DNA from: Caulobacteraceae bacterium
Lineage (GTDB): Bacteria > Pseudomonadota > Alphaproteobacteria > Caulobacterales > Caulobacteraceae
Direction: 5' to 3'
NCBI GenBank assembly: GCA_027487945.1
Contig: JAIYCQ010000017.1
Span: 62,001 to 126,000 of the forward strand
DNA: 64,000 bases
The translations under genes and the position numbers were made by a program. This document shows positions 17,150 through 25,904 of this stretch, piece after piece (positions within the stretch are counted from its first letter, which is position 1; each line of letters opens with the position of its first letter). The notes under the pieces are model-generated. The model had not been told where the DNA came from, ran no database searches, and worked only from the letters and a program-made list of their open reading frames with translations.

Positions 17150-18151
17150 ATGACCCGCCGCATTGTTTTCGTCACCGGCGGGGCCGGCTTTATCGGCTCC
17201 AACATTGTGGCCAAGCTCGCCGAGGATCCGACACTGGACCTGGTCGTCTGCGACTGGCTGGAGACGGCCGAACTGGGCAAGTGGAAGAACCTGGCCAAAC
17301 ACCCGATCGGCGACTTCGTGCCCCCCGAGCAGATGTTCGAATGGCTGGAGAAGCGCTGGCAGGACGTGCAGATGGTGATCCACATGGGCGCCATCAGCTC
17401 CACCACCGAGCCCGACGCGGACAAGATCGTCCAGACCAACTTCTGCCTGTCACGCGATCTCTATCGCTGGTGCACCGATCGCCAGCGGCGCTTCATCTAC
17501 GCCTCCTCGGCAGCCACCTACGGCGACGGCTCGCAGGGCTTCGATGACAAGGACGACGTCGACAGCCTCAAGGCCCTGCGGCCGCTGAACACCTACGGCT
17601 GGTCCAAGGCCCTGTTCGATGTCTTCGCCGCCCGGCAGGCCGCCCGCGACTACGCCCCGCCGCAGTGGACGGGCCTGAAGTTCTTCAACGTCTACGGGCC
17701 GAACGAGGAGCACAAGGCGTCGATGAAGTCGGTCGCCTCGCAGATCTGGCCCAAGGTAAAGGCCGGTCAGCAGGTGCAGCTCTTCAAGTCGCACAACCCG
17801 GACTACGCCGATGGCGGTCAGCTGCGGGACTTCGTCTATGTGCGGGATGTCGCCGACGTCGTGGACTGGCTGCACAAGACCGAGACGGTGAACGGCGTCT
17901 ACAACCTCGGTTCGGGCAAGGCGCGGTCGTTCAAGGACCTCGCCGAGACGGTCTTCAGGGCGGCCGGCCGCACCCCGGACATCGACTACACCCCTATGCC
18001 GCCGGCTATCCGTGACAAGTACCAGTACTTCACCGAAGCCCGCATGGACCGTCTGCGCGAGGCCGGGTACCCGGGCCAGATGACCCCGCTCGAGGATGGC
18101 GTCACCGAGTACGTCCAGAAGTATCTGGGCGCTGCGGATCCCTACCGCTGA
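17150..18151 (+). CDS. hldD: ADP-L-glycero-D-manno-heptose 6-epimerase
   Basis: A 333-residue extended SDR that epimerises ADP-D,D-heptose to ADP-L,D-heptose for LPS core assembly. It shows the NADP loop TGGAGFIGSN at residues 9-18, YASSAATYGDG with the active-site serines, and the YGWSK catalytic Tyr-Lys pair. Length fits RfaD/HldD. It is 6 bases after hldE, clearly the same operon. Confidence 0.96.
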   Translation: MTRRIVFVTGGAGFIGSNIVAKLAEDPTLDLVVCDWLETAELGKWKNLAKHPIGDFVPPEQMFEWLEKRWQDVQMVIHMGAISSTTEPDADKIVQTNFCLSRDLYRWCTDRQRRFIYASSAATYGDGSQGFDDKDDVDSLKALRPLNTYGWSKALFDVFAARQAARDYAPPQWTGLKFFNVYGPNEEHKASMKSVASQIWPKVKAGQQVQLFKSHNPDYADGGQLRDFVYVRDVADVVDWLHKTETVNGVYNLGSGKARSFKDLAETVFRAAGRTPDIDYTPMPPAIRDKYQYFTEARMDRLREAGYPGQMTPLEDGVTEYVQKYLGAADPYR

Positions 18152-18206
18152 CGGGCGGCGCGACAGGGTGCAGACGGGCATTGCGACGTCGTGTAATCCT
18201 CGTCGC

Positions 18207-19379
18207 ATGTGGGGTTTGAAGGGCTTCAAGCGCTGGGTCTTCCTGGGGGCGGTTATCACCGTCGCCCTTTTGCTTGCCGCGGCGTGGCTCATGCGGGTCG
18301 AGATCATCCGCACCACGCTGGACCCGCGTGTTCCGTTCCAGACCTACAGGCCGCCGGGCGCGGCTGACTATGCCGAGGCCCGGGCCTGGGCGCTCTATCC
18401 GGACGCGGCAGCCGCGCCGGCCTTGCCGGCCGACGTCTTCTTCATCGGCCCGACCACCTACAACGGCGGCGATCACTGGAACTCTCCCTGGCGGGACGAG
18501 GACGCCTGGCGACTGACTCGCCGGGCGATGCTGCCAAACTACGCCGGGCCGTTCGCGCGGGTGGGGCGCGTCTTCGCGCCGCACTATCGCCAGGCCAGCC
18601 TCTACTCACATCTGACGCTTCGCGAGGATGCGCGCAGCGCCCGCGTCTTTGCCTACACCGACGTTCTGGCGGCCTTCCGCGTCTGGCGCCGGACCCATGA
18701 CACAGGGCGTCCTTTGGTCGTCGTCGGCATCGAGCAGGGTGGCCTGCTGGCGGATCGTCTGGTCCGCGAGGAGATCGCACCGGACGCCGGGCTGCGCGCG
18801 CGGCTGGCCGGGGTCTATCTGATCGAGACCATCGTTCCCGCCGATGCGTTCGGCCCGGGTAGCGCGGTTCCTGCCTGCAGCATGCGGGCCGAGGCCGGCT
18901 GCGTCGTCGCCTGGGCCACGCCGCGCGAGCGCAGCGCCCGTGAGGTGCTGGACAGATCCCTGGTCTGGAACAGCCGTGGGCGGCTGGTGGACCTGGGCGA
19001 TCGAGCGGCGCTCTGCGTCAATCCGCTGCTGGGGGCGCGCAGCGACGCGCCGGCGACGGACAGCGCCAACCTCGGGGCGGCAGTCGCCACAGGCTTCGGG
19101 TGGAACGAGCGGCCGGCCTTCCTGCAGCGGCAGGTCGGGGCCCGCTGCGTCGGCGGCGTCCTCGAGGTGAGCAAGCCGCGCTCGCGGGTGTTCAAGCCGG
19201 CGCGGCGCTGGGCCGACCGCCTGAAGGTTCCGCCCTACAACCTGTTTTATCTGGACCTCGAGGTGGACGCCCAGGCCAGGGTCTCTGCCCTGGTCGGCCG
19301 CGACGCCTACCCGCGGCCAGCGCCGCCCATTGAGACCTCGATCACGGTCCGGGGCTCGCCGATCAACCGGATCGACTGA
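18207..19379 (+). CDS. DUF3089 family protein lacking the usual nucleophile serine
   Basis: A 390-residue protein with one N-terminal membrane segment (WVFLGAVITVALLLAAAWLM) and an alpha/beta-hydrolase-like DUF3089 domain: ADVFFIGPTTYNGGDHWN at the start and a C-terminal YNLFYLDLEVDAQARV. In the family the nucleophile elbow normally reads GHSQG; here residues 174-178 are GIEQG, with Glu in place of Ser. The ATG at 18207 is chosen because the membrane segment starts soon after it. It follows hldD by 55 bases and may be co-transcribed. Function unknown; hydrolase activity is doubtful. Confidence 0.8.
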   Translation: MWGLKGFKRWVFLGAVITVALLLAAAWLMRVEIIRTTLDPRVPFQTYRPPGAADYAEARAWALYPDAAAAPALPADVFFIGPTTYNGGDHWNSPWRDEDAWRLTRRAMLPNYAGPFARVGRVFAPHYRQASLYSHLTLREDARSARVFAYTDVLAAFRVWRRTHDTGRPLVVVGIEQGGLLADRLVREEIAPDAGLRARLAGVYLIETIVPADAFGPGSAVPACSMRAEAGCVVAWATPRERSAREVLDRSLVWNSRGRLVDLGDRAALCVNPLLGARSDAPATDSANLGAAVATGFGWNERPAFLQRQVGARCVGGVLEVSKPRSRVFKPARRWADRLKVPPYNLFYLDLEVDAQARVSALVGRDAYPRPAPPIETSITVRGSPINRID

Positions 19380-19492
19380 GGCGTGGACTGGTCGCGGGTC
19401 GCTCCTGACCTGCAAGAACGATCCAACGCTCATCCTTCTGCGGGTCTTGCCCGGCGGCGAAGTCCTGTGGGAGTCCCCGCCCGGGTCGCAAT

Positions 19493-19861
19493 TCAGCCCG
19501 CCAGCGTCCTGAGGCCGGCGTAGTTGGGCTGGTCGATGCGGACCTGATCGATGATGCTGGCCTTCATGTGGGCGAGCACCGGCGGATCAAAAGGGTCGAT
19601 CGAACCGTCCTGGATGCCGAGGCAGAGAGCGTCGTTCAGCGTGGCGAAATCGCCGTCGCGGCCAAGGATGGCCTTCAGCCGCTCCACCGCCAGGTCCTCG
19701 GCGGACGGGCCCTGTTCGATCTCCCGGCGGACGGCCGCCAGGGCGTTGACGGCGACGCGGCAGAGGAAGGCGTCGCGGTCCTTCAGCTGCGGCGCGGCGC
19801 GCTCCTCGATGAAGCGGATCACCGAGTCGATCAGTTCGGGGGCGGTGGGGTGGGTGATCAT
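19493..19861 (-). CDS. DUF6285 domain protein
   Basis: A 122-residue protein with ITHPTAPELIDSVIRFIEE at the start and RDAFLCRVAVNALAAVRREIEQG, the pattern of the small DUF6285 family found beside aminoglycoside-phosphotransferase-like kinases in acyl-CoA catabolic clusters. Its ATG overlaps the stop of the kinase gene (ATGA), so the two proteins are probably made in fixed proportion. No catalytic motif is seen. It converges on the DUF3089 gene; the 112 bases between hold no recognised element. Confidence 0.75.
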   Translation of the reverse strand: MITHPTAPELIDSVIRFIEERAAPQLKDRDAFLCRVAVNALAAVRREIEQGPSAEDLAVERLKAILGRDGDFATLNDALCLGIQDGSIDPFDPPVLAHMKASIIDQVRIDQPNYAGLRTLAG

Positions 19862-20832
19862 GCAGCCTGCTCCAGCAACGCCATCAGGTCGATCTCGCAC
19901 TCGGAGGTCCGGCGGCCGATCATGGCCCGCTCGACCGAGGGGTCGGCGCCGTTGGCGAAGGAGGCGTACATCCCCTCGCACATGACGCCCCATTTCAGGG
20001 AGCCCAGCATCTGCCAGTAGAGCACCCGCTCCAGCGGGATGGGCGTTCCGCCGGCCGCCTCGTAGCCGGCCAACAGATCGGCGTAGTCGCCGAAGCCGCC
20101 GACGGGTTTGCCGCCGCCGAACCGCCAGGAGGCGGTGCAGAGCCAGCCCATGTCCTCGGCCGGATCGCCGATATGGACCAGCTCCCAGTCCAGGATGGCG
20201 GCCACGCCGGTGTGCGGGTCGAACATGATGTTCCCGTTCCGGAAGTCGCCATGCAGCATCACGGGCCGTTCAAGAGCCGGCGCACGGTCCTTCAGGTACC
20301 GGAAGGCGGCTTCCAGGATCGGACGCCGGGCGCCCAGATTGCGGTAGACGGTTTCGTACTTTTCCAGCTCGTCCAGCGCGCCCGAGCGGGCCAGCTCCGG
20401 CAGGCCCTCGAGCGGGATGGCGTGGATCTTCGCCAGCGCCTCGCCACACTGGAAGGCCAGCTTTGGGCGGATGGCGGCGAAGGCCTCCCCCTGGGCGATG
20501 CGCTTGCCGAGGGTCTCACCCTCGACGGCGGACATCACATAGGCCTCGCCGATGTCGCTGCCCGGGTCGCTGACGTAGAGCACCTCCGGGACGGCCGCGC
20601 CCTGCAGGGTGGCGGCGCGGATCAGGGCCGCCTCGGTGGCCAGCGGATTGGCGTTGCCAGTCGGCGAGCCCGCGCCCGCCGGCTTGCGGCGCAGGATCAG
20701 GGGGCGGCCTGTGTCGAGCGCGAAGGCCCAGGTCTCCTGGCTGGCTCCACCGGACAGCCGGCGCAGGCCGGTGACCGACTGGCCGCCCAGCTGAGGGGCG
20801 ATGGCGTTCAAGGCTGTTTCTAGATCGCTCAT
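19858..20832 (-). CDS. Phosphotransferase (APH) family protein
   Basis: A 324-residue kinase-fold protein related to aminoglycoside phosphotransferases and to the N-terminal domain of ACAD10/11. The catalytic loop is HGDFRNGN at 194-201 and the Mg-binding Asp is D215 in ILDWE. In the ACAD10-like subgroup such kinases phosphorylate hydroxyacyl-CoA; antibiotic resistance is not suggested by the context. It lies 19 bases after the recG stop on the same strand and is coupled to DUF6285. Confidence 0.82.
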   Translation of the reverse strand: MSDLETALNAIAPQLGGQSVTGLRRLSGGASQETWAFALDTGRPLILRRKPAGAGSPTGNANPLATEAALIRAATLQGAAVPEVLYVSDPGSDIGEAYVMSAVEGETLGKRIAQGEAFAAIRPKLAFQCGEALAKIHAIPLEGLPELARSGALDELEKYETVYRNLGARRPILEAAFRYLKDRAPALERPVMLHGDFRNGNIMFDPHTGVAAILDWELVHIGDPAEDMGWLCTASWRFGGGKPVGGFGDYADLLAGYEAAGGTPIPLERVLYWQMLGSLKWGVMCEGMYASFANGADPSVERAMIGRRTSECEIDLMALLEQAA

Positions 20833-20851
20833 GACTCGCGATTGGGACCCT

Positions 20852-22924
20852 TCACCCGGCGTCAGTCAAACCCGACGCCTTCCAGTCGAACAGTTCCTGC
20901 AGCACCCGCACCGCCTGGCCCCGCGGCGAGGTCAGCTGTGGGTCCCGCGCCAGGATCAGCCGGGCGTCATCGGCGGCCGCGGCGATCAGGCTGCGATGCG
21001 CAGCCGGGTCGGCCAGCCGGTAGGCCGGGAAACCACTTTGCCTGAGTCCCAGCGGATCGCCGCCGCCGCGCAGCTCCAGGTCCTTCTCGGCGATGACGAA
21101 GCCGTCGTCTGTGCGGCGCAGGATGTCGAGCCGCTGCTGGGCGACGTCCGACAGCGGCGGATCGTAGAGCAGCACGCAGGCGCTCTCCCGCCGGCCGCGC
21201 CCGACCCGGCCGCGTAGCTGGTGTAACTGGGCCAGGCCGAAGCGCTCGGCCTGTTCGATGACCATGATGGTGGCGTTGGGCACATTGACCCCGACCTCGA
21301 CCACCGTGGTCGCCACCAGCACCGGCAGTCGGCCGTCGGCGAACTCGGCCATCACCGCGTCCTTCTCGGCCGGCGGCATCTGGCCGTGGACCAGCCCGAT
21401 CTGGGCGCCCATCACCTTGCGTAGCGCCTCGGCCCGCTTCTCGGCGGCGGCGAGGTCGGCGAAGTCGCTCTCGCTGACCATCGGGCAGATCCAGAAGGCC
21501 TGGGCCCCGTCCTCCACCGCCTGCTTCAGCCGCGCGACGATCTCGTCCATGCGCGGCGAGGGGACGGCGCGGGTGGCGACCGGCGTGCGGCCCGGCGGCT
21601 TCTCGTCGATGCGGCTGACGTCCAGATCGCCGAACACCGTCAGCTCCAGGGTGCGCGGGATCGGGGTGGCCGACATGGCCAGCAGATGGGCCCGCTCCCC
21701 CTTGGCCTGCAGCCGCTTGCGCTCGTTGACGCCGAAGCGGTGCTGCTCGTCGATGATGGTGAGGCCGAGGTCGCGGAACCTCACCTCGTCCTGGAACAGC
21801 GCATGGGTGCCGACCGCCACCTGGGCCGTGCCGTCCATCAGCGCCATCAGCTTCTCGGCCCGCACCCCGCCCTTGTCGCGGCCGGTCAGCAGCAGGACGC
21901 GAAGGCCCTGGGCCTCCAGTGGTCCGGCGATGGTCTCGAAATGCTGGCGGGCGAGGATTTCGGTCGGGGCCATCAGCGCCGACTGCAGGTGCGCCTCGGC
22001 CGCGTCGGCGATGGCCAGCATGGCGACGATGGTCTTGCCGGCCCCGACATCGCCATGCAGCAGCCGGCTCATTCGCTCGCCCGACTGCAGGTCGCCGCGC
22101 ACCTCGGACAACGCCCGGATCTGGGCGCCGGTCAGCTTCCAGGGCAGGGCGGCCTCGATGCGGCCCGCCAGCCGGCCGGCCGGGATCAGCGCGCCCGGGT
22201 GCGAGCGCCGCGCCGCCTTGCGCTGCGCCAGCGCCAGCTGGTGCGCCAGCAGCTCGTCGAAGGCCAGCCGCCGCCGCGCGGGAGACAGCGGCGACAGGTC
22301 GGCCTCCGTGGCCGGGTTGTGATAGGCCTCCAGAGCCTCGCGCCAGGGCGGCAGGCCCTCGCGGGCCAGCCAGGCCGGATCCTGCCACTCGGGCAACTCC
22401 GGCGCGCGGGCCAGAGCCTCCAGCGCCAGCTTGCGCACCGTTCGGGCCGGCAGGCCGGCGGTGGCGGGATAGTTGGCCTCGATCCGCGGCACATCGTCGG
22501 CCTTCTCGACCGCGACGACGTAGTCCGGATGCGCCATCTGGATCTCGTTGCCCCAGCGCTCGATCTTGCCGCTGACCACGCGGCGCGACCCTACCGGGTG
22601 GTTGCGCAACAGGTGCTCGCCATGGCCCCGGAACCAGATCAGCGTCAGGAAGGCCGTGCCATCGAAGGCCCTGATCTTGTAGGGCACGTCCATCCGCGGC
22701 GGCCTGGTGTGCTGCTCGATGTCGACGATCAGGGTGTGCACCTGGCCGTCGACCACGCTGTCGACCGTGGTCGGCGTGCGGTGGATGAGCGACTGCGGTC
22801 CCAGGAAGGCCATGTCCCGCACCAGCGGCCCGGCCAGCTTCTGCACCAACGGCTCGTTCTTCGGCCCGACGCCCTTGAGCGTCGAGACGGGGGAGAACAG
22901 CGGAAACAGAATCTCGGGCCTCAT
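20852..22924 (-). CDS. recG: ATP-dependent DNA helicase RecG
   Basis: A 690-residue SF2 helicase that remodels stalled forks and branched DNA. The wedge/OB domain is N-terminal (STLKGVGPKNEPLVQKLAG, then HTLIVDIEQH). The helicase core has Walker A GDVGAGKTIVA, Walker B as IIDEQHRFGV, SATPIPRTL and the C-terminal motif QLHQLRGRVGRG. The ATG at 22924 is preferred over an in-frame start 31 codons upstream, because RecG usually begins MRPEILFPLF-like and the upstream part overlaps an intergenic repeat and the FixK-type site. Confidence 0.96.
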   Translation of the reverse strand: MRPEILFPLFSPVSTLKGVGPKNEPLVQKLAGPLVRDMAFLGPQSLIHRTPTTVDSVVDGQVHTLIVDIEQHTRPPRMDVPYKIRAFDGTAFLTLIWFRGHGEHLLRNHPVGSRRVVSGKIERWGNEIQMAHPDYVVAVEKADDVPRIEANYPATAGLPARTVRKLALEALARAPELPEWQDPAWLAREGLPPWREALEAYHNPATEADLSPLSPARRRLAFDELLAHQLALAQRKAARRSHPGALIPAGRLAGRIEAALPWKLTGAQIRALSEVRGDLQSGERMSRLLHGDVGAGKTIVAMLAIADAAEAHLQSALMAPTEILARQHFETIAGPLEAQGLRVLLLTGRDKGGVRAEKLMALMDGTAQVAVGTHALFQDEVRFRDLGLTIIDEQHRFGVNERKRLQAKGERAHLLAMSATPIPRTLELTVFGDLDVSRIDEKPPGRTPVATRAVPSPRMDEIVARLKQAVEDGAQAFWICPMVSESDFADLAAAEKRAEALRKVMGAQIGLVHGQMPPAEKDAVMAEFADGRLPVLVATTVVEVGVNVPNATIMVIEQAERFGLAQLHQLRGRVGRGRRESACVLLYDPPLSDVAQQRLDILRRTDDGFVIAEKDLELRGGGDPLGLRQSGFPAYRLADPAAHRSLIAAAADDARLILARDPQLTSPRGQAVRVLQELFDWKASGLTDAG

Positions 22925-22955
22925 GGGGGGAACATAGCGTGATCCTGACGCCTTG

Positions 22956-22976
22956 CGTGCTTCGACACGCCCCGGT
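22956..22976. repeat. Partial copy of a dispersed intergenic repeat
   Basis: GCGTGCTTCGACACG, with flanks, matches the head of the fuller repeat units at 23584-23692 and 29388-29495, but the GCTCAGGATGAC-like tail is absent. Confidence 0.5.
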
Positions 22977-23003
22977 CCCCGGAACCCGTTCCCCGCCGAG
23001 AGG

Positions 23004-23017
23004 TTGACCTCGATCAA
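23004..23017. promoter_or_regulatory. FixK/FNR-type box upstream of the universal stress gene
   Basis: TTGACCTCGATCAA fits the CRP/FNR-family site TTGAY-C-N2-G-RTCAA exactly. It lies 60 bases before the ATG at 23077. With the usual -41.5 placement, transcription would begin near 23052. FixK in Caulobacter is activated under low oxygen. Confidence 0.65.
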
Positions 23018-23076
23018 GCCGGTCCGCGCTGGAACGGCGCACCATGCCGTCGATACAGGTCCCAGGAGGGAAACCC

Positions 23077-23517
23077 ATGTACCAGCACATCCTCGTCTCC
23101 ACCGACGGCTCCGACCTGGCCCGCAAGGGCCTTGATCACGCCCTGGCGCTCGCCCACAGCCTCGGCGCCCGGGTCACGATCATCACCGTGACGGAGCGGC
23201 TGCCCGTCTACGCCGGGTTCGACGGCGGTCTGACCGCCCTGGCCTACAGCGACTACACCGCCAGCCAGCGGGCTGGCGGCGAGCAGGTCCTGGCCTCGGC
23301 CCGGGAGGCGGCGGCCGCCAGCGGCGTCGCGGTCGAAACGGTCCTGATCGAGAACGCGCTCCCCGCCGATGCGATCATCGCAACGGCCGGGGCGCACGGC
23401 TGCGACCTCATCGCCATGGCCTCGCACGGGCGCCGCGGCCTCGGCCGCCTGGTCCTCGGCAGCGTGACCGCCGAGGTGCTGGCCCACAGCGACGTGCCGG
23501 TGCTGGTCGTGCGCTGA
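23077..23517 (+). CDS. Universal stress protein (UspA family)
   Basis: A 146-residue single Usp domain: MYQHILVSTDGSDLARKGL at the start and ASHGRRGLGRLVLGSVTAEVL near the end, the ATP-binding subgroup signature. The ATG at 23077 is chosen because AGGAGGG ends 6 bases upstream; an earlier in-frame ATG at 23044 would probably lie upstream of the transcript start predicted from the FixK-type box. The role is inferred as low-oxygen or general stress survival. It converges on the carboxylesterase gene across a repeat pair. Confidence 0.9.
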   Translation: MYQHILVSTDGSDLARKGLDHALALAHSLGARVTIITVTERLPVYAGFDGGLTALAYSDYTASQRAGGEQVLASAREAAAASGVAVETVLIENALPADAIIATAGAHGCDLIAMASHGRRGLGRLVLGSVTAEVLAHSDVPVLVVR

Positions 23518-23583
23518 CGCAGGGGCGGGGACATGCTCCGGCGCAGTCGGTAGGTGCCCCCGATGGTGCGGAGGCCACCGCCC

Positions 23584-23692
23584 TGCGTCCTTCGACACGC
23601 CCGCTGCGCGGGCCGCTCAGGATGACGTAGTCAAAAGGCTGCCTACACACGTCATGCTGAGCAGCGGCCGCAGGCCGCCTGTCGAAGCACGC
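23584..23692. repeat. Head-to-head pair of dispersed intergenic repeat units
   Basis: Unit one runs from TGCGTCCTTCGACACGC (23584) to GCTCAGGATGAC (23615-23626). Unit two is the inverted form, from GTCATGCTGAGC (23651-23662) to GTCGAAGCACGC (23681-23692). The pair can form a large hairpin between the convergent usp and carboxylesterase genes and could act as a two-way terminator. The same arrangement recurs after mfd. Confidence 0.7.
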
Positions 23693-23723
23693 GAAACGGC
23701 GTCGTGGCCTCCTACCCGTCCGG

Positions 23724-25472
23724 TCACTTTCCAGCCGCAGGACACTCCCGGGCCAGCAACGGGACCAGTTCGGGGTTGTCGCGCACCGAGCGGGACAGGA
23801 CCATGCAGCGCTGGGCCGGCGTCTTCAGCCGCGTGTCGGCCAGCAGCTCGGCGGCGATCCGGGTGCTGGTCTCCTGACCGGCGTCCATGCGCACGCCGCC
23901 CCCGGCCGGGCTGTCGAGCAGCATGATCCGCGCGGCGCCCGGTGCGTTCGACCAGGCCTTCCACTCCGGCAGGGTCCCGTCGACGCCGCGTCCCGGGGCG
24001 CCGGTGGCGGCGAAGTTGACCCAGTACCCCATCATGGCGTCGGACAGGGCGATACGGCCCGGCGCGTTGCCCTTGGTGAAGGCGAAGCGGTCGAAGGCGC
24101 CCAGCAGCTTGAAATGGCCGAATACGAACGGGATCTCCAGGCTGTGGCCCGCGCCGAGCAGCTTGCCGAGGTCGGTGAACAGAACCCGGCCTTCCTCGTC
24201 CCAGTCGAAGCGATAGGCCCAGACGGCCGGCTGGCCGCCCGCGACCATCCGCGTGGCCGGGGCGTCGACGGCGTTGGCGCGCCACAGGCGGCTCGGGTAG
24301 TCGGAAATGGCGTCGTAAGCCTTTTGGTCCCTGGCGACCGGCATCACGCCGAAGATGTTGCGGACCAGCGCCGGGTTCAGGGCGTTGAACAGCTTCATCT
24401 CGTCGCGGTTGGCGCCGGTGATCACCGGGACTGCGTTCCAGGACGCCGGGCTGTCCAGACCCGAGCTGACGCCTGCCGCCGGCAGCGTCACGCCGTCGGC
24501 GATGACCCGCAGCGGATCGATGCGGCCTGTGGGGGTCTTGTAGGCGTCGAAGATTGCGCTGAGCGGCGCGGCGCGCAGGGCAGGGCCGTCGGCAGGCTTG
24601 CCGGGGCCGAGGATGCGCCGGGCGACCGCCGTGGCCGAGGCCGGGCCGCCGTCGGTCGCGCCCTCGGCTTCCGCAGCGGGTTCGGACCGGAACGAGCCGG
24701 ACTGGATGATGGCGCGGTGGAACAGGCCCTTGGCCCGGGGGCTGGCGAGCAGGGCGGCGACGTTGTGGCCGCCTGCGCTCTCGCCGAAGATGGTCACGCG
24801 GCTGGCGTCGCCGCCGAAGGCGCCGATGTCCGAGGCGATCCATTCCAGCGCGCGGATATGGTCGAGCGTGCCGAAGTTGGCGGAGGCGTCGTCGGGCAGG
24901 GTCCCGCCCTGGCGCAGGGCGTCGAGCGACATCCAGCCCAGCGCGCCCAGCCGGTACTGCACCACCACCACGATGACCTTGAAGCGCGCGGCCAGCGCCG
25001 AGCCGTCATACTGCTCGGCCCGGCCCCAGGTGTTGGACCCGCCGTGGATCCACATCATCACCGGCAATTTGGCGCCGGCGGCCTGCTGCGCCGTCATCGG
25101 CGGGGCGTAGACGTCGAGGTAGAGGCAGTCCTCCTGCCCGACGATCTCGCCCCAGCGCTCCTTCTTGACGCCGTCCAGGGCGCTCAGCTGCTGCGGACAC
25201 CAGGGCGCGGCAGTCACCGCGGTGTGCTGGCCGGTCCAGGCGGCCGGTGGCCGGGGCGCGCGCCAGCGAAGGTCGCCGACCGGCGGCGCGGCGAAGGGGA
25301 TGGCGCGCCAGGCATGGGCCCCGGTCGTGGCGTCGACATAGCCGACCACCCCGCCGCCGGAGACCGTGCGGGCGGTGGCGACGTCCGCCGTGGCGGCGAC
25401 GGCGACCCTGGCCGGTCCCACCGCGCAGGCGGCAAGGGCCAGCGCGGCCAGCATCGACAGTGTGCGTCTCAT
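23724..25472 (-). CDS. Carboxylesterase type B, exported
   Basis: A 582-residue carboxylesterase/lipase of the cholinesterase-like family. It has an N-terminal signal with LAAC at 13-16, a good lipobox, so it may be an envelope lipoprotein. The oxyanion region is MMWIHGGSNTWG and the nucleophile is S232 in GESAGG (230-235). QEDCLYLDVYAP (113-124) is the family marker. The substrate is an unknown ester. It stands alone on the minus strand between two repeat regions, inserted between usp and sdhE. Confidence 0.9.
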   Translation of the reverse strand: MRRTLSMLAALALAACAVGPARVAVAATADVATARTVSGGGVVGYVDATTGAHAWRAIPFAAPPVGDLRWRAPRPPAAWTGQHTAVTAAPWCPQQLSALDGVKKERWGEIVGQEDCLYLDVYAPPMTAQQAAGAKLPVMMWIHGGSNTWGRAEQYDGSALAARFKVIVVVVQYRLGALGWMSLDALRQGGTLPDDASANFGTLDHIRALEWIASDIGAFGGDASRVTIFGESAGGHNVAALLASPRAKGLFHRAIIQSGSFRSEPAAEAEGATDGGPASATAVARRILGPGKPADGPALRAAPLSAIFDAYKTPTGRIDPLRVIADGVTLPAAGVSSGLDSPASWNAVPVITGANRDEMKLFNALNPALVRNIFGVMPVARDQKAYDAISDYPSRLWRANAVDAPATRMVAGGQPAVWAYRFDWDEEGRVLFTDLGKLLGAGHSLEIPFVFGHFKLLGAFDRFAFTKGNAPGRIALSDAMMGYWVNFAATGAPGRGVDGTLPEWKAWSNAPGAARIMLLDSPAGGGVRMDAGQETSTRIAAELLADTRLKTPAQRCMVLSRSVRDNPELVPLLARECPAAGK

Positions 25473-25590
25473 GGATTCCCCGATTCCCCCGGTGTTCTTT
25501 TGCGTCAAAGGTAGCGCGTACGCCGCCGGCGCCCAGCCCCGGTGGGCGGGGTGCGCGCCGCGTCGCTGGATCATGTCCCCCCAACACACT

Positions 25591-25626
25591 GGCGCCGCCG
25601 CCCGGGGCGGCCTATATGGCGGCGCC
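25591..25626 (+). promoter_or_regulatory. Strong hairpin over the sdhE ribosome-binding region
   Basis: GGCGCCGCC (25591-25599) pairs with GGCGGCGCC (25618-25626), and GCCGCC-CGG-GGCGGC forms an alternative inner stem. The outer stem ends 2 bases before the sdhE ATG, where no free purine-rich ribosome site is visible. It may limit translation. There is no T run, so it is not a terminator. Confidence 0.45.
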
Positions 25627-25628
25627 TC

Positions 25629-25904
25629 ATGGACGATACACGGCTCAAGAAGATCAGGCTGCGGGCCTGGCGTCGCGGTTTCCGGGAAGCGGACCTCCTT
25701 CTGGGGCCGTTCGCGGACTACTATTGCCCCCGGTTCAGCGAAGCGCAGCTCGACGCGCTCGAGGCGCTGATGAACGAGGCGGACCAGGACATCTACGACT
25801 GGTACCTGGGCCGCAGTCCGACGCCGGCGGCGTTCGATAATGAAATCATGGCCTTGCTGAAGGCTTTCGACCCGCACACCGGGGCGCCCGGCGATGGCGG
25901 CTGA
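25629..25904 (+). CDS. sdhE: FAD assembly factor SdhE (SDH5 family)
   Basis: A 91-residue protein of the SdhE/YgfY family, which promotes covalent flavinylation of succinate dehydrogenase subunit SdhA. The RGxxE motif is R16-G17-F18-R19-E20 within RAWRRGFREADLLLGPF, and YDWYLGR follows in the C-terminal half. Its end overlaps the mfd start by 11 bases; the sdhE-mfd pair is common in alphaproteobacteria. Confidence 0.93.
   Translation: MDDTRLKKIRLRAWRRGFREADLLLGPFADYYCPRFSEAQLDALEALMNEADQDIYDWYLGRSPTPAAFDNEIMALLKAFDPHTGAPGDGG

Noticed and set aside
19858..20832. Aminoglycoside resistance gene
   Set aside because: The fold is shared, but the DUF6285 partner and sequence type indicate an ACAD10-like metabolic kinase.
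22935..22962. TGATCC followed 18 bases later by GA upstream of recG/usp
   Set aside because: The -10 does not begin with TA and the region contains a repeat; the FixK-type box is the better regulatory signal.
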